A DNA stretch of 19,263 nucleotides from an uncultured Sulfitobacter sp. (lineage in GTDB: Bacteria > Pseudomonadota > Alphaproteobacteria > Rhodobacterales > Rhodobacteraceae): assembly GCA_937923365.1 (NCBI GenBank), contig CALAIJ010000293.1, positions 1-19,263 of the forward strand, read 5' to 3'. The notes under the pieces are model-generated. The model searched no databases and was not told the origin of the DNA. It was given only the letters and a program-made list of their open reading frames with translations. Shown in pieces: positions 1-8,095 of this stretch. A program made the translations under genes and the position numbers. Numbering within the stretch: the first letter of the stretch is position 1; every line of letters begins with the position of its first letter.

Positions 1-1
1 A

Positions 2-349
2 GAGGTCTGCGCGCTCGGCGGCATCTCCGAATACCTGCGTGTGCTGGCGCTGTGTCATGCGCATTTCACGCCTGTCATCAACCACGTCTGGGGCAGTGCC
101 ATTGCGGTGGCGACCAACCTGCAACTGCTCGCAGCGATGCCCCCCCTGCCCGGCGGCCTGCACCCGTGGGAGCCGATGCTGGAATTCGACACCACCGACA
201 ACAAGTTTCGCGACAACCTCTTGGCCGAGCCGTTGGACATCCAGGGACAGGTCAAGGCAAACGGTGGCCGTGTGTCGATCCCGTCAGGGCCCGGCATCGG
301 GGTCGAACCTGACCGCGAATTCATCAACCACTATTCAATCGACACGTAG
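2..349 (+). CDS. Enolase-superfamily (mandelate racemase/muconate lactonizing) sugar-acid enzyme, C-terminal part
   Basis: Only the last 115 codons are inside the window; the gene begins upstream. The reading frame is open from base 2 to the TAG at 347-349. The visible peptide has the C-terminal pattern of the family: a His in an N-H-V-W-G-S stretch (this region carries the C-terminal catalytic histidine in many members), a helix rich in Ala and Leu, the segment LEFDTTDNKFRDNLL, and the closing S-G-P-G-I-G-V-E motif that seals the barrel. Such enzymes abstract the proton alpha to a carboxylate and usually dehydrate or epimerise acid sugars in the cytoplasm. The gene ends 11 bases before the TRAP permease gene, so it is probably the dehydratase or racemase tied to the imported substrate. 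The exact substrate cannot be read from this fragment. Family assignment is confident; function is open. Confidence 0.82.
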   Translation, partial: EVCALGGISEYLRVLALCHAHFTPVINHVWGSAIAVATNLQLLAAMPPLPGGLHPWEPMLEFDTTDNKFRDNLLAEPLDIQGQVKANGGRVSIPSGPGIGVEPDREFINHYSIDT

Positions 350-360
350 AGGGACAACCC

Positions 361-1203
361 ATGCAAAAAGCATCAGGCGGAATTTCGGAATGGCTGATCC
401 CTCTGGCCTTCGTGGGCACGATGGCTTGGGTGATCTGGCACCTGCCCGCCTTCATGCTGGATTGGATCCCCTACACGTCTGACAGTTTGCGTGGGCAGGT
501 CGAGGCCATCTATCTGGAAGCTGACGTCACCCCCAATCTGGGCGGTATCTTTGGTGGCCACATCGACATCATCGATATGCTGGCGCTGATCCTGTCCCCG
601 ATACTGGCAGTATTGGGTGCGCGCGGTGTCCGTGCCGCTGGCATCGAATACGAAGGGGCCAGTGTGATCGACCGCGCCGCCCTTTTCATCGGGCGCGTCA
701 CCATGATGATGATTGCGACGATGACCGTGATCATGCTCTACGAGGTGTTCCTGCGCTACGTCATCGAAAAGCCTACTGAATGGGCCAATGAAATGACCCT
801 GTGGTTCGCCAGCTTCGTATTCCTGATGTCGGGTTTCTACGCCATGCAGCAGCGCAGTCACATCCGCATCTTCCTGCTTTACGATGCGGTGCCGCGATGG
901 CTGCAACGGGTGTTTGACTGCATCTCGACGTTGTTGGTGGTGCTGTTCGCCTTCTTCCTTGTCTACGGCAGCTACAAGCAGGTCTTTGTGAACAAGCTCT
1001 ATAAGTGGGAGCTGTACGGCTCTGCCTTCAACCCACCTATTCCGGCGACATTGCAGCCTATGGTCCTGATCGTGATCGTGCTTGTTGCCGTGCAAGCGAT
1101 CCTGAACCTGATCGCCGACTGGAACAAGGAACCGGAGATTCATACCGATGAGCCGGACGCCGAAGAAATCGAAGCACTCAAGCGCGCAGTGGGGACAGAA
1201 TAA
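361..1203 (+). CDS. TRAP transporter small permease (DctQ family), enlarged
   Basis: This is the small membrane subunit of a TRAP transporter, which imports organic or sugar acids using an ion gradient and a periplasmic binding protein. The 280-residue product has hydrophobic segments at about 11-30, 70-88, 108-130, 145-163, 188-208 and 232-252. The family signature is residues 140-170: a Trp and Glu before a helix, then the S-H-I-R-I motif. Usual DctQ proteins are about 160-190 residues with four helices, so roughly 100 N-terminal residues with two extra helices are added here. The start follows the ribosome site AGAGGGA at 348-354, six bases from ATG. The stop TAA shares one base with the ATG of the large subunit, so the two are surely cotranslated. 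No DctP binding protein is present in the window. Confidence 0.9.
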   Translation: MQKASGGISEWLIPLAFVGTMAWVIWHLPAFMLDWIPYTSDSLRGQVEAIYLEADVTPNLGGIFGGHIDIIDMLALILSPILAVLGARGVRAAGIEYEGASVIDRAALFIGRVTMMMIATMTVIMLYEVFLRYVIEKPTEWANEMTLWFASFVFLMSGFYAMQQRSHIRIFLLYDAVPRWLQRVFDCISTLLVVLFAFFLVYGSYKQVFVNKLYKWELYGSAFNPPIPATLQPMVLIVIVLVAVQAILNLIADWNKEPEIHTDEPDAEEIEALKRAVGTE

Positions 1204-2825
1204 TGGATATCGGTACAATCTCCCTCATTCTGATGCTGGCGCTGATCGTGTTGCTGGCCATCGGAATGCCGCTGGGTTTCGCGTCTGCGTCACTTGCCGT
1301 TCTGGTGCTGGTGATGAAGTTCGAGCCTGCGCTCCTGACCAACCCTTTCACCTTTGGTGACGGCATTCTGACGGGCAGGCCGGGGACAGGACCGCTCTAT
1401 ATTCTGGCGCAGAAGATATACGGGCTTTTAACCGACTACGTCCTCATATCGGTGCCGCTGTTCATCTTTATGGCGTCCCTGCTGGAGCGGTCGGGCATTG
1501 CCAAGGACATGTATTCCTCGCTGAACGTCTGGCTGTCGCGCACCCGTGGGGGCATCGCGATTGTAACCTCCATCATGGCGGTGATCATGGCGGCGATGTC
1601 GGGGATTATCGGCGGCGAAGTGGTTTTGCTGGGTCTGATCGCCCTGCCCCAAATGTTGCGGCTTGGGTATAACCAGAACCTTGCGATTGGTGTGATCTGT
1701 GCCAGCGGTAGCCTTGGCACCATGATCCCGCCGTCAATCGTGCTGATCATCTATGGCCTGATCACTGAGACCTCGATCAAGGCGCTGTTCACCGCGTCCT
1801 TCATTCCGGGCTTCATGCTGGCGTCGATGATCATCACCTACATTATCATCCGCACACGGCTGAAGCCCGAGGACGCCCCCCTGCCGCCCGAAGACCCCGA
1901 TGATCCGGCCCGCGGCGAAAAGCGCCTGCTGTTTGCGGCCTTCATGTCGATTGTGGTCGCTGGCTTTTCAACAGCGCTGTTCATCCGCGCGGCCTTCTTT
2001 GAATTCTCGGGTTCCAACGCAGCCAGCCAGGGAGAGCCTGCACGTCTGGGCACCATGGAATATCTGCCTTGGTTCGCGGGGATCACTTTGGTCTGCCTCG
2101 TCCTGATCTTCTTTGTCTTTGGCAAGTCACGCGCCAAAATCGGTTGGGACATGGGCAAGGGCCTTGTCGCACCGATGGTGGTGATCGGTGTTGTCATGGG
2201 CTCCATCTATGGCGGCATCACGGGCATCACCGAGGCTGCGGGCATGGGTGCCTTTGCCGTCCTGATCATCGCCATCCTGCGCGGTGAGGGGTCGTTCAAC
2301 CTTGTTTGGGACAGCTTGATGCGCACGTTGAAATCCACGGGCACAATCATCTGGGTGACCATCGGTGCGGCAGCACTTGCGGGGGCCTACACCATCGCAG
2401 GCGGGCCGCAGTATGTGGCCGATCTGATCGTGGGCAAGGACCTGCCCACCATGGGTGTGATCCTGACCATGATGGTGATCTTATTGTTCATGGGCGCCTT
2501 CATGGATTGGGTCGGCATTGTGCTACTGATTATCCCTGTGTTCCTGCCTATCGTGCTGCGCCTGCCTATTGAGGAAATCGGCTTTTTCGGCCAGTTAGAG
2601 CCACAACACGTCGCCATCTGGTTCGGTGTGGTCTTCTGTATGAACATGCAGGTCAGCTTTCTGTCGCCCCCCTTTGGCCCTGCGGCCTTCTACCTCAAAT
2701 CTGTGGCGCCGCCGCACATCAGCCTGACAGATATCTTCAAGGGCTTCCTGCCCTTCATCGGCATCCAGATCCTTGCCTTGGCCGTGCTTCTGGTCTGGCC
2801 CGGCATCATTGCGCTGCTGCTATGA
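1203..2825 (+). CDS. TRAP transporter large permease (DctM family)
   Basis: This is the substrate-translocating subunit of the TRAP importer, an integral membrane protein working with the preceding small subunit. The 540 residues are very hydrophobic. Family landmarks are the M-I-P-P-S-I motif at about 174-179 and the repeated-half counterpart G-G-I-T-G-I-T-E-A-A-G at about 337-347. Ordinary DctM proteins are near 425-450 residues. Here an insertion around residues 219-315 holds a Pro/Asp-rich loop (P-L-P-P-E-D-P-D-D-P) and two more hydrophobic segments. This matches the enlarged small subunit, suggesting a subfamily whose two permeases grew together. Position in an operon of sugar-acid enzymes suggests a uronate or aldonate substrate; this is inference. 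The ATG overlaps the previous stop by one base and its own TGA overlaps the next ATG by four. Confidence 0.92.
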   Translation: MDIGTISLILMLALIVLLAIGMPLGFASASLAVLVLVMKFEPALLTNPFTFGDGILTGRPGTGPLYILAQKIYGLLTDYVLISVPLFIFMASLLERSGIAKDMYSSLNVWLSRTRGGIAIVTSIMAVIMAAMSGIIGGEVVLLGLIALPQMLRLGYNQNLAIGVICASGSLGTMIPPSIVLIIYGLITETSIKALFTASFIPGFMLASMIITYIIIRTRLKPEDAPLPPEDPDDPARGEKRLLFAAFMSIVVAGFSTALFIRAAFFEFSGSNAASQGEPARLGTMEYLPWFAGITLVCLVLIFFVFGKSRAKIGWDMGKGLVAPMVVIGVVMGSIYGGITGITEAAGMGAFAVLIIAILRGEGSFNLVWDSLMRTLKSTGTIIWVTIGAAALAGAYTIAGGPQYVADLIVGKDLPTMGVILTMMVILLFMGAFMDWVGIVLLIIPVFLPIVLRLPIEEIGFFGQLEPQHVAIWFGVVFCMNMQVSFLSPPFGPAAFYLKSVAPPHISLTDIFKGFLPFIGIQILALAVLLVWPGIIALLL

Positions 2826-3775
2826 TGCTAAGCGCCGCGCAACAGAAGCATTTTGAAACCAAGGGCTACCTTGTCCTTCCAGATGTCATCCCGACGGATG
2901 TCATGGCGGCTGTAAAGGCAGAGTATGCGACACTTCTGGAGGGCCTCTATGCGGATTGGTTCGCCGCAGGCACCGTCACCACGCCGCCTGAAGCTTTGGA
3001 CTTTTGGGGCAAACTGCTGACGGGATACAAAGCAGGCTGCGACTATTTCCAGCCGATGGATATCTCGTTACCCGGGGATCAGATCACGACGGACACGCCC
3101 TTCCACTTTGGCCCTGCCGTCTTTGACATGCTGACCGCAGGCCCGCTGCTGGACGTGGTGGAGCAGTTGATCGGGCCCGAGATCACCTCGAACCCGATCC
3201 AGCATGTGCGCATCAAACCCCCTGCGGATGAACTGGCGCGGGACGAAATACGCCCTCACATCACCTTTACCGATTGGCATCAGGATCGCGGTGTCACCCA
3301 TGCAGAGGCGGACACAACTCAGATGGTCACTGTCTGGATCGCCGTGACGGATGCCACGCCGGAAAACGGCTGTTTGCAGGTACAGGCCCAAGCAGAGGGG
3401 CAAAAGATGCTGCCCCATTGCCCACGTACCCAGACAGGTATCGCCGAAGGGTTCATTGACGAGGGCGCAGGCATTCCCCTGCCCGTGCCGTCAGGCGGCG
3501 TTGTTCTGTTTCACCCGCTGACACCGCATGCGTCTTTGCCCAATACCACGCAGGGCTTCCGCTGGTCTTTTGACATCCGGTTCAACGTGACGGGCCAGCC
3601 GACAGGGCGCAGCCACTTTCCGTCCTTTGTCGCACGCTCTCGTGCCAATCCAGAAACCGAGCTGCGCGACTGGCGCGCTTGGAAAGCCAGCTGGATCGAC
3701 GCCCGCGAAACGCTCGCTACCGCCCCGCATATCGACATTCACCGCTGGACGTCAGACGCGCCCTATTGCGCCTGA
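2822..3775 (+). CDS. Phytanoyl-CoA dioxygenase (PhyH) family Fe(II)/2-oxoglutarate oxygenase
   Basis: This predicted soluble non-haem iron oxygenase couples decarboxylation of 2-oxoglutarate to hydroxylation, or demethylation by hydroxylation, of a substrate. The 317-residue product shows the expected facial triad: H153 and D155 in W-H-Q-D, and H236 in T-P-H-A-S. R247 fits the usual 2-oxoglutarate carboxylate ligand, with the P-E-N-G-C-L motif at about 180-185 between them. Length is normal for the family. It starts at the first of two adjacent ATG codons; the ATGA overlap with the TRAP permease implies translational coupling. PhyH enzymes act on very diverse small molecules, and the family alone does not give the substrate. 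In this operon a sugar acid or its methylated or otherwise decorated form is a reasonable guess, but unproven. Confidence 0.88.
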   Translation: MMLSAAQQKHFETKGYLVLPDVIPTDVMAAVKAEYATLLEGLYADWFAAGTVTTPPEALDFWGKLLTGYKAGCDYFQPMDISLPGDQITTDTPFHFGPAVFDMLTAGPLLDVVEQLIGPEITSNPIQHVRIKPPADELARDEIRPHITFTDWHQDRGVTHAEADTTQMVTVWIAVTDATPENGCLQVQAQAEGQKMLPHCPRTQTGIAEGFIDEGAGIPLPVPSGGVVLFHPLTPHASLPNTTQGFRWSFDIRFNVTGQPTGRSHFPSFVARSRANPETELRDWRAWKASWIDARETLATAPHIDIHRWTSDAPYCA

Positions 3776-3799
3776 CGCCTGCACATCAGAGAAGCCTCT

Positions 3800-5302
3800 A
3801 TGGATTTTGTCCGCCTTGACCACACAGATACTGTTGTCACCGCCACCCGCCCCTTGCAGGTTGGCGCAACCGTGGAGGATGTCGTGACAACCGCGCTTAT
3901 CCCGTCAGGTCACAAGATCGCAACGCGTGATCTGGCCAAGGGTGAGGCCCTGCGCAAATACGCGCAGATTATCGGATATGCCGCGCAGGACATTGCCGCG
4001 GGGGATCATGTGCACACCCACAACCTTGAATTTCGCGCGACAGACATGGACTACGAATTCGCGACCGATTTGCGACCTGTCACGCCAGCGGCCACGCCTG
4101 ACACCTTCATGGGCTATCGCCGCGAGAGCGGTCAAGTTGGCACCCGGAATTACATCGCGATTGTCACTTCGGTGAACTGCTCTGCCACCGCCGCGCGGAT
4201 GATCGCGGATCACTTCACGCCCGAGGTGATGGCAGACTATCCCAACGTGGACGGTGTCGCCGCCTTTGTGCATGGCACCGGCTGCGGCATGGCGGGTGAT
4301 GGTGACGGGTTCGAGGCCCTTCAACGCGTCATGTGGGGCTATGCCAAGCATCCCAACCATGCCGCCGTGCTGATGGTGGGTCTGGGCTGCGAAATGAACC
4401 AGATCGACTGGCTGCTTGAGGCTTACGGTCTGAAACAAGGCCCGACTTTTCAAACCATGAACATCCAGAACGTCGCGGGTCTGCGCCGCACGGTTGAAAT
4501 GGGGATTGAAAAGGTTACCGCCATGCTGCCCATCGCCAATCAGGCAACACGCACCGAGTGCCCCGCGTCCGAGCTGATGGTGGCTCTGCAATGCGGCGGC
4601 TCTGACGCGTGGTCAGGGGTCACGGCAAACCCGGCATTGGGATACGCCTGCGACCTGCTGGCCGCCCAGGGTGCGACCGGCGTGCTGGCTGAAACACCCG
4701 AGATCTACGGCGCGGAACACCTGCTGACCCGCCGTGCGGTGGACCGCAAAGTTGGTGACAAGCTGATCGGGCTTATCAAATGGTGGGAGGATTATACCGC
4801 CCGCAACAAGGGCTCGATGGACAACAACCCCTCCCCCGGGAACAAGAAGGGCGGCCTGACGACCATCCTCGAAAAATCACTGGGTGCGGCCGCCAAGGGG
4901 GGCACCTCCCCGCTGACGGGCGTTTACAAATACGCAGAGCCCGTGACGGCCAGGGGTTTCACCTTCATGGACAGCCCCGGCTATGATCCGGCAAGTGTGA
5001 CAGGGCAAATCGCGGGCGGCTGCAATCTGGTGTGTTTCACCACGGGGCGCGGGTCTGCCTTTGGGTCAAAGCCAAGCCCCACAGTCAAGATTGCCACCAA
5101 CTCTGACATGGCCGCACGCATGTCCGAAGATATGGACATCGACGCGGGCGAGATCCTGTCCAAAGGGGTCAGCGTCGAGGCAAAAGGCCGCGAGATATAC
5201 GAGATGTTTCTGGCAGTCGCCTCGGGACAGGTCACCAAGTCCGAAGCCCAAGGGTTGGGCGACTACGAATTCGTCCCATGGCAAATCGGAGCGGTGATGT
5301 GA
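3800..5302 (+). CDS. uxaA: Altronate dehydratase (UxaA family)
   Basis: It probably dehydrates D-altronate to 2-keto-3-deoxy-D-gluconate (KDG), the dehydratase step of the galacturonate branch. The 500 residues contain an N-terminal SAF domain (about 10-80, with H38-K39 in S-G-H-K-I-A) fused to the UxaA catalytic region, which starts at the G-Y-R-R-E-S-G-Q-V-G-T-R-N motif near 104-116. Further landmarks are H-G-T-G-C-G-M, G-L-G-C-E, Q-C-G-G-S-D, and near the C-terminus S-P-G-Y-D-P, F-T-T-G-R-G-S and E-D-M-D-I. The last group matches my memory of E. coli UxaA better than of galactarate dehydratase GarD, which is why I favour altronate. Length is close to E. coli UxaA (about 495). It starts 24 bases after the dioxygenase gene; its end overlaps the next start. 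A related galactarate-type or other aldonate substrate is not excluded. Confidence 0.87.
   Translation: MDFVRLDHTDTVVTATRPLQVGATVEDVVTTALIPSGHKIATRDLAKGEALRKYAQIIGYAAQDIAAGDHVHTHNLEFRATDMDYEFATDLRPVTPAATPDTFMGYRRESGQVGTRNYIAIVTSVNCSATAARMIADHFTPEVMADYPNVDGVAAFVHGTGCGMAGDGDGFEALQRVMWGYAKHPNHAAVLMVGLGCEMNQIDWLLEAYGLKQGPTFQTMNIQNVAGLRRTVEMGIEKVTAMLPIANQATRTECPASELMVALQCGGSDAWSGVTANPALGYACDLLAAQGATGVLAETPEIYGAEHLLTRRAVDRKVGDKLIGLIKWWEDYTARNKGSMDNNPSPGNKKGGLTTILEKSLGAAAKGGTSPLTGVYKYAEPVTARGFTFMDSPGYDPASVTGQIAGGCNLVCFTTGRGSAFGSKPSPTVKIATNSDMAARMSEDMDIDAGEILSKGVSVEAKGREIYEMFLAVASGQVTKSEAQGLGDYEFVPWQIGAVM
5288..5291 (+). promoter_or_regulatory. Ribosome binding site deciding a GTG start
   Basis: GGAG lies seven bases before the GTG at 5299. 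It supports that start over the in-frame ATG at 5278, which would give a longer overlap with uxaA and seven extra residues before the nucleotide-binding strand. Confidence 0.5.
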
Positions 5303-6300
5303 AACGCATCCTTGTTGTCGGCGGCGGGCTGATCGGCATCCGCCACGTAAAGGCGGTGCAGGCGCATCCGCGTTGCGCGTTGGTGGGTCTTGCTGATCCG
5401 GATATGACAATCGCGCCGGATGTGCCGCGCTTTGCGGCCATGGACGAGGTCGAAGACCACGTTGACGGTGTCATTATCGCCACGCCCACCCATCTGCACA
5501 GTGTTCATGGGTCAGAGGCGGCGGCCAAAGGTTGGCACATGCTGATCGAAAAGCCGGTCGCAGGCACGCTAGAGGACGCCCGCAGGTTGGAGACCGCTCT
5601 TGGCCAGACCAATGTCCGCTCGCTCGTCGGGCATCACCGCCGCTATCATGCCTGTGTGCAGCACCTGAAAACCGTGCTTGCAGAGGGGCGTATCGGGCAG
5701 GTCGTCAATGCCGCGCTCCTGTGGTGCATGCGCAAACCGGACGCCTATTTCGAAGGCAACTGGCGCACTGCGGGCGGTAGCCCCGTGATGATCAACCTTG
5801 TGCATGACATCGACATTCTGCGGTTCTGCATCGGAGAGATCGTGGCCACCTCCGCCCTGCGCGGCACGGCCACCCGTGGCACGGACCGCATTGAAAGTGG
5901 TGCGGTGGCGCTTGCCTTTGACAACGGGGCGACGGGCACAATCAGCTTTGCCGACAACGCCCCCTCGCCTTGGGGATTTGAAGCGGGCACTGGTGAAAAC
6001 CCCAACATCGGAACTACTGGGCAGGACATGATGTGGATCACAGGTACGAAGGGCGCGATCAGCTTTCCCTCTATGACACTGTGGCAAGGCAGCGACTGGG
6101 GCAGCCCTGCGGTGACCTTACCCCTGGGTAAGGTCGATCAAGACGCAGCACCTCTGGATGCGCAGCTGGATCACTTTATCGACGTCATGGATGGCGCCCC
6201 GCCGCTGATAGACGTGGCGGACGCCACCCGCACCCTTGGCGTGGCGCTGGACATCGAAACGCAACTGGCCGGCAACGCGCCACACCGACAAACCGCATAG
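5299..6300 (+). CDS. Gfo/Idh/MocA family NAD(P)-dependent oxidoreductase (copy 1)
   Basis: This cytoplasmic dehydrogenase of the glucose-fructose/inositol dehydrogenase superfamily probably oxidises or reduces a hydroxyl of a sugar or sugar acid. From GTG it encodes 333 residues. The Rossmann motif G-G-G-L-I-G is at 8-13 and the E-K-P motif with its catalytic Lys is at 84-86. The C-terminal domain region G-G-S-P-V-M-I-N-L-V-H is at 159-169. H169 fits the catalytic histidine, but the Asp usually four residues earlier is Ile165, with Asn166 next to it; this I-N-L-V/I-H form marks a subgroup. I choose GTG at 5299 because of the GGAG at 5288-5291 and the four-base GTGA overlap with the uxaA stop; ATG at 5278 is the alternative. 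Substrate unknown. Confidence 0.88.
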   Translation: MKRILVVGGGLIGIRHVKAVQAHPRCALVGLADPDMTIAPDVPRFAAMDEVEDHVDGVIIATPTHLHSVHGSEAAAKGWHMLIEKPVAGTLEDARRLETALGQTNVRSLVGHHRRYHACVQHLKTVLAEGRIGQVVNAALLWCMRKPDAYFEGNWRTAGGSPVMINLVHDIDILRFCIGEIVATSALRGTATRGTDRIESGAVALAFDNGATGTISFADNAPSPWGFEAGTGENPNIGTTGQDMMWITGTKGAISFPSMTLWQGSDWGSPAVTLPLGKVDQDAAPLDAQLDHFIDVMDGAPPLIDVADATRTLGVALDIETQLAGNAPHRQTA

Positions 6301-6310
6301 AATGCATGAA

Positions 6311-6316
6311 AGAGGA
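6311..6316 (+). promoter_or_regulatory. Ribosome binding site deciding an ATG start
   Basis: AGAGGA stands six bases before ATG 6323. It fixes the start there and rules out a longer in-frame reading from 6236, which would run through the end of the preceding gene. Confidence 0.6.
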
Positions 6317-6322
6317 ACACTC

Positions 6323-7210
6323 ATGAGCAAACCAGCAATCGGATTTATCGGCCTTGGCCTGATGGGCGGCGCAATGGCAGGACGCCTGCAGGATCAAGGC
6401 TACAGCCTGACCGTATTGGGCAACCGCGACCGGACCTATCTGGATGCGGCCATCGCGCGCGGCGCGGTTGAAGCGCCAGACGCCAAGTCGGTGGCAGAGG
6501 CGAGCGATATCGTCATGTTGTGCATGGGCACCTCTGATCATGTGGAAAGCCGGATGCGCGGCCCGGACGGGATTATCGCGGGCCTGCGCGCAGGAGCAAC
6601 GGTTGTGGATTTCGGCACCTCGCTGCCCGGCAGTTCGCGCACCTTGGCGGGCGAAGTGGCCGCTGCGGGCGGCACCTTCCTCGACGCGCCTTTGGGTCGC
6701 ACGCCAGCACACGCCAAAGACGGGTTGCTGAACATCATGGCATCAGGTGACAAAGCCGCCTTTGACAAGGTGGAGCCTGTGCTGAAGGACCTTGGAGAGA
6801 ACGTCTTTCATCTGGGCGACATCGGGTCGGGCCATACGATCAAGCTGATCAACAACTTCTTTGGCATGACGGTGGCCAACGCGATGGCCGAAGCCTTTGC
6901 CATGGCGGACGTCGCAGGGGTGGACCGCGAACAGCTTTACAACGTCATGGCCGCCGGACCCTTGCATTCCGGTATGATGGATTTCGTCAAGGCCTACGGC
7001 GTCGACAAGGACCCGACCAAGCTGGAGTTCGCAATCAAGAACGCCGCAAAAGACGTCGGCTATTACGCCCGCATGACCGAAGACGCAGGCGTCGACAGCA
7101 TCATGTCCAAAGGCCCGCTTCAGGCCCTGACAGAGGCGCGAGACGCCGGGCACGGCGATGACATGGTCAGCCAGATCGTTGACTTCTACGCCAAGCGGTT
7201 CACGAAGTAA
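6323..7210 (+). CDS. Beta-hydroxyacid dehydrogenase family NAD(P)-dependent oxidoreductase (HIBADH/GarR-like)
   Basis: It belongs to the family of 3-hydroxyisobutyrate dehydrogenase and tartronate semialdehyde reductase, acting on beta-hydroxyacids or their aldehydes in the cytoplasm. The 295 residues begin with the dinucleotide motif G-L-G-L-M-G at 10-15. The catalytic helix G-S-G-H-T-I-K-L-I-N-N spans 168-178, with K174 as the expected catalytic Lys and N178 supporting it. The substrate-binding motif, usually D-A-P-V-S-G-G, reads D-A-P-L-G-R-T at 121-127, so the ligand is likely not that of the best-known members. Length is standard. It is 22 bases after the Gfo/Idh gene and three bases before the EamA gene, inside operon A. 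It may reduce a keto- or semialdehyde acid made by its neighbours; the exact reaction is unknown. Confidence 0.88.
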   Translation: MSKPAIGFIGLGLMGGAMAGRLQDQGYSLTVLGNRDRTYLDAAIARGAVEAPDAKSVAEASDIVMLCMGTSDHVESRMRGPDGIIAGLRAGATVVDFGTSLPGSSRTLAGEVAAAGGTFLDAPLGRTPAHAKDGLLNIMASGDKAAFDKVEPVLKDLGENVFHLGDIGSGHTIKLINNFFGMTVANAMAEAFAMADVAGVDREQLYNVMAAGPLHSGMMDFVKAYGVDKDPTKLEFAIKNAAKDVGYYARMTEDAGVDSIMSKGPLQALTEARDAGHGDDMVSQIVDFYAKRFTK

Positions 7211-7213
7211 GTC

Positions 7214-8095
7214 GTGGCCGTCGCCGCCGCCTCCACTGCTGATCTGCCGCGTCTGGGCATCGTGATGATGCTTGGCGCGTGGCTGCTGTTCGCGGCAGTC
7301 GATACCGGCGCCAAGTGGTTGGCGGTGGCGGGCATTCCTGCGTTTCAACTGGCGTTCATGCGCTATGCGTCGCACTTTGTGATCTCTGTGGCGATGATTG
7401 CCCGCGGGGGGCTGACGGCGGACCGATTTCAGACCGACCATCTGTGGCAAGTCATCACCCGTTCGCTGCTGTTGGTCTCGGCCACGCTCAGCAACTTTTA
7501 CGCACTGCAATTCCTGCCGCTGACGGTTGTCTCTGCGATCATGTTTTCCAGCCCCGTGATTGTCTGTTTCCTGTCGATCTGGCTGTTGAAAGAGCAAGTC
7601 GGTTTTTGGCGGTGGAGCGCGATCCTGTTGGGGTTCGTCGGCGTCCTGATCGTGGTGCGGCCCTTTGGCAGTGTGTTTCACCCCGCGATGCTGTTGATCA
7701 TCTATAACGCCACGGCATTGGCGTTCTATTCGATCATGACGCGCAAGCTGGCAGGCATTGTCGCCGTGGACACGATGCAGTTCTACATGGGCGCTGTCGG
7801 CACGTTTGTCCTGCTGCCCTTGGCGCTTTGGACATGGACGCAGCCTGACACGCTTTGGGGTGTGATCGTTCTGTTCGGGCTGGGTGTATTCGGCTGGGCC
7901 GGCCACCAGTTGCTGACCAACGCACACCGCTTTGGCACAGCGAACCAGTTGATGCCGTTCACGTATTCGTTCCTGATCTATGTAGCGATCTTTGGCTATG
8001 TCCTTTTTGGCACGGTGCCTGATTTCTGGACCATCATGGGGGCGCTGGTGATCATGGGTGCCGGACTGATCATTTGGAAGCGAGAGCAATCATGA
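7214..8095 (+). CDS. EamA/DMT family membrane transporter
   Basis: This integral membrane protein of the drug/metabolite transporter superfamily has 293 residues with about ten hydrophobic segments and two EamA repeats. Repeat one closes with the typical stretch around F-L-P-L-T-V-V-S-A-I, a Lys-Glu pair (L-L-K-E-Q) and a following glycine-rich helix ending V-V-R-P. Repeat two ends in I-M-G-A-G-L-I. The start is GTG, three bases after the previous stop, with only a weak AAG-rich ribosome site inside that gene. Later ATG codons near 7262 would cut into the first helix, so GTG is preferred. EamA proteins include exporters and importers of metabolites, so direction and substrate cannot be told. 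Its presence alongside a TRAP importer is notable. The TGA overlaps the kinase ATG by four bases. Confidence 0.88.
   Translation: MAVAAASTADLPRLGIVMMLGAWLLFAAVDTGAKWLAVAGIPAFQLAFMRYASHFVISVAMIARGGLTADRFQTDHLWQVITRSLLLVSATLSNFYALQFLPLTVVSAIMFSSPVIVCFLSIWLLKEQVGFWRWSAILLGFVGVLIVVRPFGSVFHPAMLLIIYNATALAFYSIMTRKLAGIVAVDTMQFYMGAVGTFVLLPLALWTWTQPDTLWGVIVLFGLGVFGWAGHQLLTNAHRFGTANQLMPFTYSFLIYVAIFGYVLFGTVPDFWTIMGALVIMGAGLIIWKREQS

Noticed and set aside
373..1218. Minus-strand open frame of 281 codons opposite the TRAP small permease
   Set aside because: Rich in His, Asp and Gln because it reads the complement of hydrophobic codons; no ribosome site or motif, and fully explained by the DctQ gene.
5278..5301. 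Upstream ATG as start of Gfo/Idh copy 1
   Set aside because: It would add seven residues before the nucleotide-binding strand and overlap uxaA by 25 bases. GTG 5299 has a well-spaced GGAG. The ATG remains possible.
6743..8089. Long open frame of 448 codons on the minus strand
   Set aside because: It lies opposite the EamA gene and the end of the beta-hydroxyacid dehydrogenase, both with clear family motifs. Its translation is rich in His, Gln and Arg, as expected from antisense reading of hydrophobic codons.
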